Assembly: GCA_964438865.1 (NCBI GenBank) | Contig: CAYTMI010000001.1 | Coordinates: forward strand, 186,001-250,000 | Reading direction: 5' to 3' | Source: G016234445 sp964438865 | GTDB lineage: Bacteria > Chloroflexota > Dehalococcoidia > Tepidiformales > Tepidiformaceae | DNA length: 64,000 nucleotides | Shown: positions 1-9,382 of the stretch, piece by piece | Position numbering within the stretch: position 1 is the first letter of the stretch | How the letters are laid out: every line of letters begins with the position of its first letter | The notes under the pieces: generated by a model | Databases searched by the model: none | What the model was told of the DNA's origin: nothing | What the model saw: only the letters and a program-made list of their open reading frames with translations | Position numbers and translations under genes: made by a program

Positions 1-3000
1 GTCGGCGCCGACGCCGCCCGTGCCCGTCTGGTTGACGATGGTCTGGACCGTGGCCGAGTCGTTGGCCGCGTTCGAATCCGTCTCGTCGCCGTTCACGGAG
101 GCGGTGTTGCTGATGATGGCGATGCCGGTGAGCGTCGGGTTGACCACCAGGGAGATGGTCGCGACGCCGCCGATATCAATGGTGCCAAGCGAACAGATGA
201 CGTGGCTGGCGCCCGAGCAGATCCCCTGGCTGGGGGTCGCGGACGAGTAGCTCACACCGGCCGGGATGATGTCGCTCACCTTGACGTTGTGGGCGACCTG
301 CGGGCCGTTGTTCTGGATGATCATCGTGTAGGTCAGCGGCGTGCCGATGTTGGACGGGTCCGGGGTGTCGGTCATCGTGATCGACAGGTCGGCGCTCCCG
401 GCCTGCGGGCCCGGGGTCGTGGCGGTGGTCACCGTCGTCGACTCCGAGTCGGAGTTGTTGGAGGCGTTCGGGTCGTGGAGGTCAGAGGTGACCGTCGCGA
501 CCGTGCCGAGGTAGACCCCGACGTACTGCGGGAGGACGACGATGGTTACCGTCGCCGTGGCGCCCGGCAGCAGCGTCCCGAGGTTGCACACGACCACGGA
601 ACTGTTGTTGCAGGTGCCCTGGCTGGGGATGTTGTCCTGCCAGGTGAGGCCCGGCGAGACCGTGTCCTTGACGATGACGTTGGTCGCCGCCGTCGGGCCG
701 TTGTTCGCCACGACAATCGTGTAGGCCAGCGGGATGCCGACCGTCGCCGGGTCAGGCGAGTCCGCCTTGTAGAGCGAGAGGTCGGTGAAGATCGGCGAGG
801 CGGCGTTCACCACCGTCGTCACCGAGGCAGAGTTGTTGGCCACGTTCGGGTCCGAAGTCGTCGTCTGGACCGTGGCGGTGTTGGTGTAGACGCCGGGCAC
901 GTTCGGCGTGACGACGATCGTCACGCTGGCCGTGCTGCCGATGCCGATGGTCCCAAGCGCGCAGCTGATGAGGCTGGTCCCCGTGCAGAGCGCGCCCTGG
1001 GTCGGTGTCGCCGAAACCAGGCTCATGCCCGCCGGGATAACGTCCTTCACGACGACCGCCGTGGCCGTGCGCGGACCGTAGTTCGAAACCACGATCGTGT
1101 AGGTCAGCGGGAACCCGACCGCAGCCGGGTTCGGAGAGCCGATCTTCGTGATGCCGATATCGGTCACGGTCGCCTCGATCACCGTCGTGGTGGCGGTGGC
1201 CGAGTTGTTGGCCGCGTTCGGGTCGGCGACGGGCGGGATGACCGGGGCAGCACCGGTGGCAATCGAAGTCACCGAGGCGGTGTTGCTGAGCGTCCCCGCA
1301 ACCGTCGGAGTCACGACGACCGCCACCGTTGCGATGCCGCCGTTGATGACCGGGCCCAGGTTGCAGGTCAGCGTACCGGCGGCGTAAGCGCAGGTTCCGG
1401 TGCTGGGCGTCGCCGAAACGTAGGTGACGCCGACCGGGAGCGTGTCCGTGACAACGACGCCAGTTGCCGTGGATGGGCCGTTGTTGACCACCACAATCGT
1501 GTACGTCAGGGGCTGGCCCACCACCACCGCATCCGGGTTGTCGGACTTGGTGATGGAAAGATCGGCGACGAGGGCGGTGACGGTCGTCGTCGTGCTCGCG
1601 GAGTTGTTCCCGGTGTTGGGGTCGTTGGTCGCGGGCGTCACCCCGGCGTCTGGCGTCCGGGATGTCACGGTCGCCGTGTTGAGGTAGGACCCCGCGTTCG
1701 CCGCCCGGACGATGATGGTCATCGAGGCGACTTCGCCCACGCCGAGGGTGGCAAGGTCACACATGATCGGCCCGCTGGCATCGACCGCCGGCACCGTCCC
1801 GCAGGCGGTGAAGTTGGAACTCGTCGCGATCCCGCGGTAGACCACCCCGGCCGGGAGGATGTCGGTCACCCGCGGCGTCTGGGCAGGCGTGGGCCCGTTG
1901 TTTGTGACCACGATCGTGTAGGTGAAGTCCGAACCCGCGAAGGCAGGGTTCGGGGTCGAAGTCTTGGTGATACTCAGGTCCGCGACGGGGGCGTTGATCG
2001 TCGTCGTCGCGTTGGAGTTGTTGTTGAAGGGGTTCGGGTCGGTCACCGGTGGGATGGTGCCGCCGCCGGTGGCGATCGAGGTCACAGAGGCGGTGTTGTT
2101 CCAGGAGCCTGGCGTCGCCGCGTTGGCGATGATCGTGATCGAGACGACGGTCCCCGCTGCCATCGTCCCGACGCCGCAGGTGACGGTGCCGCTGGCGTTC
2201 GCGCAGGTACCCTGGCTGGCGACCGACGATGAGTACGTCAGCCCCAGCGGCAGCGTGTCGGTGACGGTCACGCCCGTGGAGGCGGAGGGCCCGTTGTTCG
2301 TGACGATGAGGGTATAGGCGACCTGGCCGCCGGCGTAGAGCGTCGACGGCGAGCCCGTCTTCACCACCGAAAGGTCGGCCTGCGCCGGCGTCACGGTCGT
2401 GGTTTCGGTATCGCTGTTGTTGGCGAGGTTCGAGTCGGGCTGATCAGCCGTGATCGTCGCGACGTTGGTGTAACTGCCCGCCGTGGCCGGCGTCAGCACC
2501 ACCTGGATCAGCCCGGCGCTCCCGGAGGGGAGAGTGCCGCCGGTGCAACTCAGCACCGCCGGGTTACCGGGCGTGAGGCAGGTTGCGCCGAAGCTGTTGC
2601 TGGTGGTGATGGTCCCCGTGTGCGGCGGCAGGTTGTCCGTCACCGTCACGCTGGTGGCGCCGAGCGGGCCGGCGTTCGTGACGATCAGGCTGTAGGTAAG
2701 CGTCGCGCCAGCCGCCACCGGGTCCGGGGAGTCCACCTTCGTGATCGCCAGGTCGACGGTTGTGCCCGTGCCGCCGCCGAGGGTGACCTGGGTGCTCTCG
2801 GTGTCCGAGTTGTTGGCCCCGTTCGGGTCAGGCGTGTCCGCCGAGACGGTCGCAGTGTTGCTGAAGCTGGGGACGGTGGTCGCATCGGGCGTGACCACGA
2901 TAGTCACGACGTACGCCGTGCCCGGGCCCATGGTGCCGCCGGCGCAGCCCACGATCGGGCCGGTGCTGTCGACCACACAACCGGGGATCGTCGTCGTCAC

Positions 3001-6000
3001 GGAGACGACGGTCAGCCCTGCGACGAGCGTGTCGAACACGTCGACACCCGTCGCGGTGTCGGGGCCGTTGTTCGTCACCAGGAGGGTGAAGGTCAACGTC
3101 GCCCCGGCGACGACCGGGTCGGGCGAGTCAATCTTGACGATGGCGAGGTCCGCCGAGCCAAGGGTCGCCGTCGTGGAGACGGAAGCGCTGTTGTTCGCGG
3201 CGTTGCCGTCCGGCGTGGTCGCGGTGACGGAGGCGGTGTTCGTCTTCGTCCCCGCAACGTCGGCGGTGACGAAGATCGTGAGCGTCGCCACGCCGCCGAC
3301 AGACAGCGGCGTGTTCAGGTTGCAGTGGATGGCGCCGCCCGAACCGACGGCGGGATAGGTGGGGCAGGAAGCGATGTTGCTCGTCGCCGGGCCGCCGGCC
3401 GCGATCGTCCAGCCAGCCGGGAGGACGTCATCGATGGCGCCGCCGATAGCCGGGTGCGGGCCGTTGTTCACGACCGTGATCGTGTAGGCGAAGACGGCGC
3501 CGACGGTCACCGGGTCCTGGGACTCGGCCTTGGTGATGGCGAGGTCCGCCGTGCCCAGGATGACGGACATGTTCTCCACGTCGGAGTTGTTGGTGAGGTT
3601 CGGGTCCGGTTCGCCGCCGGTCACGGCAACCGTGTTGTCGTAGCTTCCCTGCGTGACCGGCGCAGTGCCGGAGAGGGTGACAACCCGGACGCCGCCGGGA
3701 GAAATCGTGGCCCAGGTGCAGCTGATCTGGCCGGCGGCAAGGGCGCCGCAGACGCCGCCGCCGGTGGCGACGCCGGTCACCGCCGTCACCCCCGCAGGGA
3801 TGCTGTCGGTGACCACCACGGTGGTGGCGATAGACGGGCCCGCGTTGGCGACGACGATCGCATAGGTGAAGGCCGCGCCGGCGATTGCCGGGTTCGGGGC
3901 GCCCACCTTGTAGACGGAAAGGTCGGCCTCATTCACGGTGTTGCCCGCGCCGCCCACCGTGGTGCCCTCGGTGACGGAGTTGTTGCCCGTGTTCGGGTCG
4001 TAGGTGTCGCTGCTGACGGTTGCGGTGTTGAGCGCCGCGCCCGCAGCCCCGGGCGCAGTGCCCACGATCGTGATCGTGATGACGCCGCCGGCAGGGATGT
4101 CGTTCAAGGCGTTGCATTGGATGGTCGGCGCCGTGAGGTCGTTGCAGACGGTCCCGTCGCTGGCCGTGACTGTCGCGACGCCCATGCCGGCCGGCAGGGT
4201 GTCATTCACCACCGGGTTCACGGCCGCGGCAGGGCCGTTGTTCGCCACGACGATCGTATAGACCAGCGCTGCACCGGCTGCGACCGGGTCGGGCGAGTCG
4301 TACTTGTGGATTTCAAGGTCAGCTGCGATCGCCGGGGCTGCGCCGACCGTCGTCGTCTCCGTCGCCGAGTTGTCGGACGTGTCCGGGTCATTCGTCGTGG
4401 AGGTCACGTTGGCGGTGTTCGTATAGGAACCGGGGTTGACCGGGGCGCCGCCCTGGACGCTGATCGTGACGTTGGTCCCGGCCGCGATCGTGGCGAAGTC
4501 GCAGGTGATTGTCTGCGGCGGCCCGGCCGCGATCGTGCAGTCGTCGCCGACCACGGCTGAACTGTCGACCGCGGTCACCGCGGTCATCCCCGGCGGGAGG
4601 GTATCGGTGACGAGCACCGCGCTGGCTGCGTCGGGGCCGTTGTTGGTCACCGTCAGCGTGTAGACGAGGCCACCGGAGGCCGGGACCGGGTCCGGGGAGT
4701 CAACCTTCGTGATCGACAGGTCCGCGTTCGCCGCGACCACGGTGGTGGTCTCGCTGTCGATGTTGTTGGCCGCGTTCGTGTCCGGCGTGTCCGAAGTGAC
4801 CGTGGCGATGTTGGTGATGACGCCCGTCACCGCGGGGGCGGTACCCACCACGGTCACGGACCCGCTCGCCCCGGCGGCGAGCAACAGGATGACGCAGTTC
4901 AGTTCCGGCCCGTCCCCGGGGGCATCACAGTCGGTCGTCGTGGTGAAGGCGGAACTGGGCGTTACGGTGGTAATGACGAAGCCGGGCGGCAGGCTGTCGC
5001 GCACGTTCACATTGGCGGCAGCGTTCAGGCCGATGTTGGAGACCACGATCGTGTAGACGAAGGTCCCGCCTGCAGCCACAGGGTCGACCGAGTCGCCCTT
5101 GCTGATCGCGAGGTCGGTGCTTGCCACCGTCGCCGCGCTGATCACCGTCGACTCGCTGTCGGCGTTGTTCGCCGTGCTCGGGTCATTCACCGTGGAGACG
5201 ATGATCGCCGTGTTGTTCAGGGTCTGGGCCGAAGACGGCGCTGTCGCCGCAATCGTGACCACTGCGACTTCACCGACGCCGAGGCCGCTCTTCAGGCAGG
5301 TGACCGGGCCGAGGGCGGGAAGCACGGCCGATGCGGAGCAGGTGACCCCGGCAGAGGTGACGATCGCCGTGACCATGAGGTTCGCGGCGGTCACGTCGGT
5401 AACCGTTACCGAGCCCGCGCCGGTGACGGCGGAGGGGCCGTTGTTGCCGAAGGTGAGCGTGTAGAGCACAGCGCCGCCGGTGACCACGGGGTCGCTCGAA
5501 TCCGCCTTGGTGATGAAGAGGTCGGCCGTGGGCGTGGTCGCGGCCACGACGGTGATCGAGGCGCTGTCCAGGTTGTCAGAAGAATCCGAGTCCGCCGTGT
5601 CCGACGTGGCGAAGGCAACGTTGGTGTAGCTGCCGCCGGTCGCCGGGGCGGTCACGTTGAAGGTCATCGTCGCGGTGGCGCCGGCCGCCAGGGTCGCGGC
5701 CGTGCAGGTCACGATGGTGGAAGCAGCGGCGGAGCAGCCGCCGAGGCCGCCGGTCGCCGTAACCGCGCCGGACTGGCTGAAGCCGGCCGGAAGGTTGTCC
5801 TGGACATCAACGTTCGTCGCCGCGTCAGGACCAGCGTTGAACACGCTCAAGGTCACGGTTGCCGTGCCCCCGCCAGCGACGGAGCCGGTCGAGAATGTCT
5901 TCGAGACCGACAGGTCGGCGTTCGTGGCGACCGGGGCGCTGACCGACGTCGTCACTGAAGCCGAGTTGTCGGAGGTGACAGGGTCCGTCGTCGAAGAGTA

Positions 6001-6822
6001 GACGGTGGCGGTGTTGGTGATGGAGGTCGGGCCTGTGGGCGCCGTCGTCGTGATAGTCACGGTGGCGGAGGCTCCGACCGCGAGGGACGCGGCGGTGCAG
6101 GTGACAAGCGGCGTCACCGGTCCGTTGCAGCTCAGGCCGCTCGCAGCGATCGCCGAGGTAGCGTTCGCCGGCATCGGGTCGGTCAGGGTCAGGTTCGAAG
6201 CCGGGGACGGGCCGTCGTTCGTCACCACGAGCGTGTAGACGATAGTCCCGCCGCTGGCGACCGGAGACGCGGTGGCCGACTTGGCGATCCGGAGGTCCGC
6301 CTGCGCCGCTGTGATCGTCACGTTCTCGGTGTCGGAGTTATCGGTCACGTCAGGGTCGTTGTCGACGGCAGCCGATGCCACCGTCGCGGTGTTGGTCTGG
6401 AGGCCCGTGCCGGTAGCGGTGACGGCGATGAGGACGCTGTACGTGCCGCCGGACGCGATCGCAGCGTTCGAACTGCAGGCGACAGTGCCGGAAGAACCGA
6501 CAGCTGGCGTTGTCTCGCATGAGAAGCCGTCGCTGTCCACGGAACTGGCGAACCCGACCCCTGAGGGAAGGACGTCTGTCACCGTGATGCCGCCACTCGT
6601 GGCGATGCCCGAAGTGTTCGTGACCACGATCGAGTACGTGAAGGTGCTGCCCTGGGCAGGCGTACTCGTCGAGGCGGTCTTCGAGATCGAAAGGTCGATC
6701 GAGGCCGCGAAGGAGAGCGTGGTGTGGCTGATCGCAGCCACGAGAAGGGCGAGAAATGCAGCTCCAAGGAGCAAATTGCGGCGCAGGGTATGGTCTCTGT
6801 GGCGCGCGGGCGCAGAATGCAA
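1..6822 (-). CDS. Giant secreted DUF11-repeat surface protein (C-terminus outside window)
   Basis: The minus strand is open without a stop from a TTG at 6822 to the window edge, at least 2,274 codons. The start is set by a GGAGG Shine-Dalgarno 7 nt upstream. It gives a basic N-region and a hydrophobic core (LLLGAAFLALLVAAI), i.e. a Sec signal peptide. The rest is about 17 repeats of roughly 131 residues, each opening with a D-L-S-I-x-K type strand and containing VTNxGP and TDxLPAG motifs and a D-P-N-x-x-N-N hinge. This is the DUF11/conserved-repeat domain, an Ig-like beta-sandwich of cell-surface stalks. Repeat starts lie near 6690, 6293, 5911, 5520, 5111, 4718, 4315, 3920, 3541, 3147, 2750, 2372, 1975, 1559, 1155, 780 and 384. 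A sortase is encoded divergently, so cell-wall anchoring is plausible, but the C-terminal sorting signal is not visible. Confidence 0.9.
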   Translation of the reverse strand, partial: MHSAPARHRDHTLRRNLLLGAAFLALLVAAISHTTLSFAASIDLSISKTASTSTPAQGSTFTYSIVVTNTSGIATSGGITVTDVLPSGVGFASSVDSDGFSCETTPAVGSSGTVACSSNAAIASGGTYSVLIAVTATGTGLQTNTATVASAAVDNDPDVTDNSDTENVTITAAQADLRIAKSATASPVASGGTIVYTLVVTNDGPSPASNLTLTDPMPANATSAIAASGLSCNGPVTPLVTCTAASLAVGASATVTITTTAPTGPTSITNTATVYSSTTDPVTSDNSASVTTSVSAPVATNADLSVSKTFSTGSVAGGGTATVTLSVFNAGPDAATNVDVQDNLPAGFSQSGAVTATGGLGGCSAAASTIVTCTAATLAAGATATMTFNVTAPATGGSYTNVAFATSDTADSDSSDNLDSASITVVAATTPTADLFITKADSSDPVVTGGAVLYTLTFGNNGPSAVTGAGSVTVTDVTAANLMVTAIVTSAGVTCSASAVLPALGPVTCLKSGLGVGEVAVVTIAATAPSSAQTLNNTAIIVSTVNDPSTANNADSESTVISAATVASTDLAISKGDSVDPVAAGGTFVYTIVVSNIGLNAAANVNVRDSLPPGFVITTVTPSSAFTTTTDCDAPGDGPELNCVILLLAAGASGSVTVVGTAPAVTGVITNIATVTSDTPDTNAANNIDSETTTVVAANADLSITKVDSPDPVPASGGLVYTLTVTNNGPDAASAVLVTDTLPPGMTAVTAVDSSAVVGDDCTIAAGPPQTITCDFATIAAGTNVTISVQGGAPVNPGSYTNTANVTSTTNDPDTSDNSATETTTVGAAPAIAADLEIHKYDSPDPVAAGAALVYTIVVANNGPAAAVNPVVNDTLPAGMGVATVTASDGTVCNDLTAPTIQCNALNDIPAGGVITITIVGTAPGAAGAALNTATVSSDTYDPNTGNNSVTEGTTVGGAGNTVNEADLSVYKVGAPNPAIAGAAFTYAIVVANAGPSIATTVVVTDSIPAGVTAVTGVATGGGVCGALAAGQISCTWATISPGGVRVVTLSGTAPVTQGSYDNTVAVTGGEPDPNLTNNSDVENMSVILGTADLAITKAESQDPVTVGAVFAYTITVVNNGPHPAIGGAIDDVLPAGWTIAAGGPATSNIASCPTYPAVGSGGAIHCNLNTPLSVGGVATLTIFVTADVAGTKTNTASVTATTPDGNAANNSASVSTTATLGSADLAIVKIDSPDPVVAGATLTFTLLVTNNGPDTATGVDVFDTLVAGLTVVSVTTTIPGCVVDSTGPIVGCAGGTMGPGTAYVVTIVVTPDATTVPSFSNTATVSADTPDPNGANNSDTESTQVTLGGGTGTTVDLAITKVDSPDPVAAGATLTYSLIVTNAGPLGATSVTVTDNLPPHTGTITTSNSFGATCLTPGNPAVLSCTGGTLPSGSAGLIQVVLTPATAGSYTNVATITADQPDSNLANNSDTETTTVTPAQADLSVVKTGSPSTLYAGGQVAYTLIVTNNGPSASTGVTVTDTLPLGLTYSSSVASQGTCANASGTVTCGVGTMAAGTVVSITIIANAATPGSWNNTASVTSIATGGGTIPPVTDPNPFNNNSNATTTINAPVADLSITKTSTPNPAFAGSDFTYTIVVTNNGPTPAQTPRVTDILPAGVVYRGIATSSNFTACGTVPAVDASGPIMCDLATLGVGEVASMTIIVRAANAGSYLNTATVTSRTPDAGVTPATNDPNTGNNSASTTTTVTALVADLSITKSDNPDAVVVGQPLTYTIVVVNNGPSTATGVVVTDTLPVGVTYVSATPSTGTCAYAAGTLTCNLGPVINGGIATVAVVVTPTVAGTLSNTASVTSIATGAAPVIPPVADPNAANNSATATTTVIEATVTDIGITKIGSPNPAAVGFPLTYTIVVSNYGPRTATAVVVKDVIPAGMSLVSATPTQGALCTGTSLISCALGTIGIGSTASVTIVVTPNVPGVYTNTATVQTTTSDPNVANNSASVTTVVNAASPIFTDLSLYKADSPDPATVGIPLAYTIVVANNGPTAATNVIVKDTVSPGLTWQDNIPSQGTCNNSSVVVCNLGTLLPGATATVTIVVLPQYVGVYLGTVATVTSDLHDPNASNNSDSESTTVTTATTPGPQAGSADLSITMTDTPDPSNIGTPLTYTMIIQNNGPQVAHNVKVSDIIPAGVSYSSATPSQGICSGASHVICSLGTIDIGGVATISLVVNPTLTGIAIISNTASVNGDETDSNAANDSATVQTIVNQTGTGGVGAD

Positions 6823-6929
6823 GTCTCGTCCTCCAGGATGAATGGCTCCGGGGTCTCCCCCGTCCCTGCCTGTCCACCGGTTTCTCACCAGGATGCGACC
6901 TTCCCGATCGACAGACAAAGGTTGACGTG

Positions 6930-6957
6930 ACTATACGATTCGCCTCTGTTGCGGCAA
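6930..6957 (-). promoter_or_regulatory. Putative sigma70 promoter of the DUF11 gene
   Basis: Reading the minus strand, a TTGCCG -35 (6957-6952) and a TATAGT -10 (6935-6930) are separated by 16 bp. The predicted transcript starts about 100 nt before the TTG start codon. Confidence 0.55.
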
Positions 6958-7073
6958 ACCCTTAGATACGCTGCTTTTCAGATCAACGCGGATTGGCATC
7001 AAGAAGTTAACTACTGAGTGGCCGTTATGTAGCTCTCTGGTTATTTGGGGTCCGGCTGGCCGCGCGCAAAGCC

Positions 7074-7101
7074 TTGACGGGGATCTCCGCGCCGATATGC
7101 T
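7074..7101 (+). promoter_or_regulatory. Putative sigma70 promoter of the sortase gene
   Basis: TTGACG (7074-7079) and TATGCT (7096-7101) are separated by 16 bp. The predicted transcript start is near 7108, which fits the ATG at 7148 and excludes the in-frame ATG at 7097, which lies inside the -10 box. Confidence 0.55.
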
Positions 7102-7147
7102 GGCAGCAATGTTGGGACGGGTGCGGAACAGCCCGGGAGCTACCTTG

Positions 7148-7825
7148 ATGAGGCGACTGTCCCTGGCGCTGCTGGCGCTCGCGATCTTCGTGCCGGTCTT
7201 CTCCGGCGCATCACACCCCGGCCACGGCCGTGCCGCGGGTGACGTCGCTGTCCAGGCGGCCGGCCCCTATCGCCTCCATATCCCGATTGTCACCCGCCGC
7301 GAAGATCCACCTCCGCCGCCGGCCCCGGCCGCCAGCCCGATCGTCGCCATGACCCTCCCGTCCGCCGCTGTGACGACCGGCTCACCCGTGGAAGAGCGCG
7401 ACACCGAACTGCTCGGCGGCGTCGAATACTTCCAGCAACCATCATCGCCAGACCGGATCGCCTGGTACTCGGGCTTCGGGCGGCCAGGGTACGGCGGCAG
7501 CAACTCCATCCTCTCGGCCCACGTGAACTACTTCGGCTACGGCGCGGCCACGCCCTTCGCGAACCTTGAGGACACCCAGGTGGGCGACACCCTGACGCTC
7601 TACCTCCAGAACGGACGCACCTACGCCTTCACCATCATCTCGGCACAGGTGATCCCCCTCGCAAGCCTCGACATGGACGCCGTGGTCTACCCGCCGCTCC
7701 CCCCCAACAAGGAGCGCGTGACCCTCATCACCTGCGACGGCGACGCGATCCTCATCCCCGGCGGCGGGGGGCGAGTCGAATACAACAGCCGCCTCATCGT
7801 CGTCGCCGAACGGACCATCAACTGA
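7148..7825 (+). CDS. Sortase domain protein (class E/F-like)
   Basis: 225 residues. The N-terminus MRRLSLALLALAIFVPVF is a signal peptide or membrane anchor, followed by a Pro/Ala-rich linker (PPPPPAPAAS) and a C-terminal sortase barrel. The catalytic triad is visible: His in SAHVNY, Cys in TLITCDG and Arg in YNSRLIVV near the end. Sortases are extracytoplasmic cysteine transpeptidases that cleave sorting signals and attach proteins to the envelope or to each other. The compact single-domain form resembles class E/F enzymes. The divergent neighbour is a very large DUF11 surface protein, a likely substrate (inference). The start at 7148 has GGGAG about 8 nt upstream and a matching promoter. 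Confidence 0.85.
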   Translation: MRRLSLALLALAIFVPVFSGASHPGHGRAAGDVAVQAAGPYRLHIPIVTRREDPPPPPAPAASPIVAMTLPSAAVTTGSPVEERDTELLGGVEYFQQPSSPDRIAWYSGFGRPGYGGSNSILSAHVNYFGYGAATPFANLEDTQVGDTLTLYLQNGRTYAFTIISAQVIPLASLDMDAVVYPPLPPNKERVTLITCDGDAILIPGGGGRVEYNSRLIVVAERTIN

Positions 7826-7864
7826 CGGAGCAGGCGACGACGCTCCGGGCGGTATAGTCAGCCG

Positions 7865-8818
7865 GTGCGCGTCTCCGTGATCCTGCCCGTGAAGGACGAT
7901 AGCCGCGTCTTCGCCTGCATCGAATCGATCCTGGGCTGCGAAGGCGGCTCCGCGGCCGAGGTCATCGTCGTGGACAACGCTTCCGGGGACGGCCTTGCGA
8001 TTCGGATCTCGGGCCGGTTCCCGGGCGTCACGGTGATCGAGGAGCCAGTGCCGGGAGCATACGCCGCCCGCAATGCCGGGATTCGCCACGCTAGCGGCGA
8101 CGTCCTCTTCTTTACGGACGCCGACTGCGTCGTCGACCGAAGGTGGATCGCGGAGGGACTGCGGGCCTTGGCCGAATCCGGCGCCGATATCGTCCAGGGC
8201 CACTCCGGCTCGATGGGCAGCGCTCGAAACGACCGCCTGATCCAGGGACGCTACGCCGCCCAGTACCGGCGCCTCCACCCCGGCGCGCCCACTGAGTGTG
8301 ACACCCGCAACCTCGCGGTTGGCTCGGCGGTGTTCGCGCATCTGCACTTCAATGACCGGTACCGGCGCGTTGGCGACACCGAGTTCGGGCTGGTGGCGGA
8401 ACAGCTGGGCTACCGTGTGGCGTATTGGCCGGCGATGCACGTCGACCACGCCCACGAATCGGATCTGGCGACGTTCGTGGCGAAGCAGGCCTGCCACGGT
8501 TGGGGCGCACAGCGGCTCATGCGCGAACACCCCGGCATCAGTTGGCACGGGGGGCACTTGCGGGCGGTGGCGCGGGCGAGCCGCTGGACCCGGCCCCTCC
8601 CCGGGCACCGGCGGGCCGGCTGGTGGCTGGCCCGGGGGTCGGTAGGGGTTGCGGGCGCGCTGGACCGGCGTGGGCGGCGACTCCCCCGCAAGCTCGGGCT
8701 CGCACTGATGGCTGTGCTCGACAAGTCGGCGGCCCTGGGCGGGCACCTCCTCTACGAGGCAGGAAACCCGGAACCCGCGCCGTCGCACCTCATCGGCCGG
8801 CCCCACCCGCGGGAGTAG
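7865..8818 (+). CDS. Family 2 glycosyltransferase
   Basis: 317 residues with a GT-A fold. The N-terminal strand VSVILPVKDD, the nucleotide-binding VIVVDNASGDG and the metal-binding DxD motif in FFTDADCVVD (about residue 87) are all present. Further on are a GDTEFG acceptor-loop motif (the ED/E-x-D region of GT2) and a basic C-terminal tail. Such enzymes transfer a sugar from a nucleotide donor to an envelope glycan or lipid acceptor at the inner face of the membrane; the acceptor here is unknown. The GTG start has no Shine-Dalgarno, but a TATAGT box ends 6 nt upstream, consistent with leaderless transcription. Confidence 0.85.
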   Translation: MRVSVILPVKDDSRVFACIESILGCEGGSAAEVIVVDNASGDGLAIRISGRFPGVTVIEEPVPGAYAARNAGIRHASGDVLFFTDADCVVDRRWIAEGLRALAESGADIVQGHSGSMGSARNDRLIQGRYAAQYRRLHPGAPTECDTRNLAVGSAVFAHLHFNDRYRRVGDTEFGLVAEQLGYRVAYWPAMHVDHAHESDLATFVAKQACHGWGAQRLMREHPGISWHGGHLRAVARASRWTRPLPGHRRAGWWLARGSVGVAGALDRRGRRLPRKLGLALMAVLDKSAALGGHLLYEAGNPEPAPSHLIGRPHPRE

Positions 8819-8831
8819 CGGACGCGCTCGG

Positions 8832-9368
8832 CTATTGGAAGTCGCGCGGCCAGCGGAGAGTGTAGGGCTGTCGCGCCGCGAGACGTTCCGCAGCCGAAAC
8901 TTCGAGCAGTTCGATGGGGTCACCCGCGCGGATCTGTCCACCCTGGATCACCCGCGCGTAGATGCGGCTGAAGCCGGGCTGCGTCTTGTGGTTCATCCGG
9001 TTGAAGTCGCCTTCGCGGAACCAGGGGGCGTTCTTGTTGCAGGGCGTCGCGTAGTCCGTGATCTCCACCAGCACTTCGGCGCCGAGCCGGAGACTGGCCC
9101 CGGGCACCACTTTGCGCCAATCGATCCCCTCGGTCGTGATGTTCTCCCCCGTGCTCCCGGGAAAAATGGGGTGGCCTTCGGCCCGGAGCGTTTCGATGAC
9201 TTCCACCGCGTAGAGGCAGAGCGCCTGCTCGGGGCTCCCGTGGTTTCGAAGGTCCGCCTGGCGATCGACGGTGATCCCGCGCGGACCGACCTCGGCCTCG
9301 GCGATGGGAGTCTTGGGCACGCCGCCGCGGGAGACGTTGATCGAAAAGATGTTGCCGGTCGAACCCAC
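8832..9368 (-). CDS. MOSC domain-containing protein
   Basis: 178 residues, nearly all MOSC domain (MoCo sulfurase C-terminal family). It begins GNIFSINVSRGGVPK, continues with GPRGITVDRQADLRNHGSP and PGSTGENITTEGID, and has the conserved cysteine in ITDYATPCNKNAPWF. MOSC proteins (YiiM/YuaD type) handle the molybdenum cofactor or activated sulfur, often in detoxification of N-hydroxylated compounds. The GTG start at 9368 has GGGAGG about 7 nt upstream and lies 14 nt after the stop of the flavoprotein gene, so it is probably the last gene of that operon. Confidence 0.85.
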   Translation of the reverse strand: MGSTGNIFSINVSRGGVPKTPIAEAEVGPRGITVDRQADLRNHGSPEQALCLYAVEVIETLRAEGHPIFPGSTGENITTEGIDWRKVVPGASLRLGAEVLVEITDYATPCNKNAPWFREGDFNRMNHKTQPGFSRIYARVIQGGQIRAGDPIELLEVSAAERLAARQPYTLRWPRDFQ

Positions 9369-9382
9369 CCAAGCCCTCCCTG

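Larger units (their letters stand above)
6823..7147. other. Divergent intergenic region between DUF11 protein and sortase
   Basis: About 325 bp, visibly richer in A+T than its surroundings, and without a convincing gene. It holds one promoter for each direction, at 6930-6957 on the minus strand and 7074-7101 on the plus strand. The DUF11 transcript would have a leader of about 100 nt with G-rich, foldable stretches. I could not match that leader to a known riboswitch class. Confidence 0.6.

Noticed and set aside
66..82. GTTCGAATCC, like a tRNA T-arm
   Set aside because: It lies inside the DUF11 coding repeat (the D-S-N-A hinge) with no cloverleaf around it. No tRNA gene could be supported in the window.
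202..4560. Very long plus-strand open frames (202-2232 and 2620-4560) with Arg/Gly/Asp-rich translation
   Set aside because: They are antisense shadows of the DUF11 repeat gene. The minus strand gives a signal peptide, good ribosome site and recognisable repeats; the plus-strand products are compositionally biased and without motifs.
1..6800. Regularly spaced similar sequences that could suggest a CRISPR array or tandem DNA repeats
   Set aside because: The period is about 394 bp, the similarity is at protein level (DUF11) and the DNA units are diverged; there is no short identical repeat with unique spacers.
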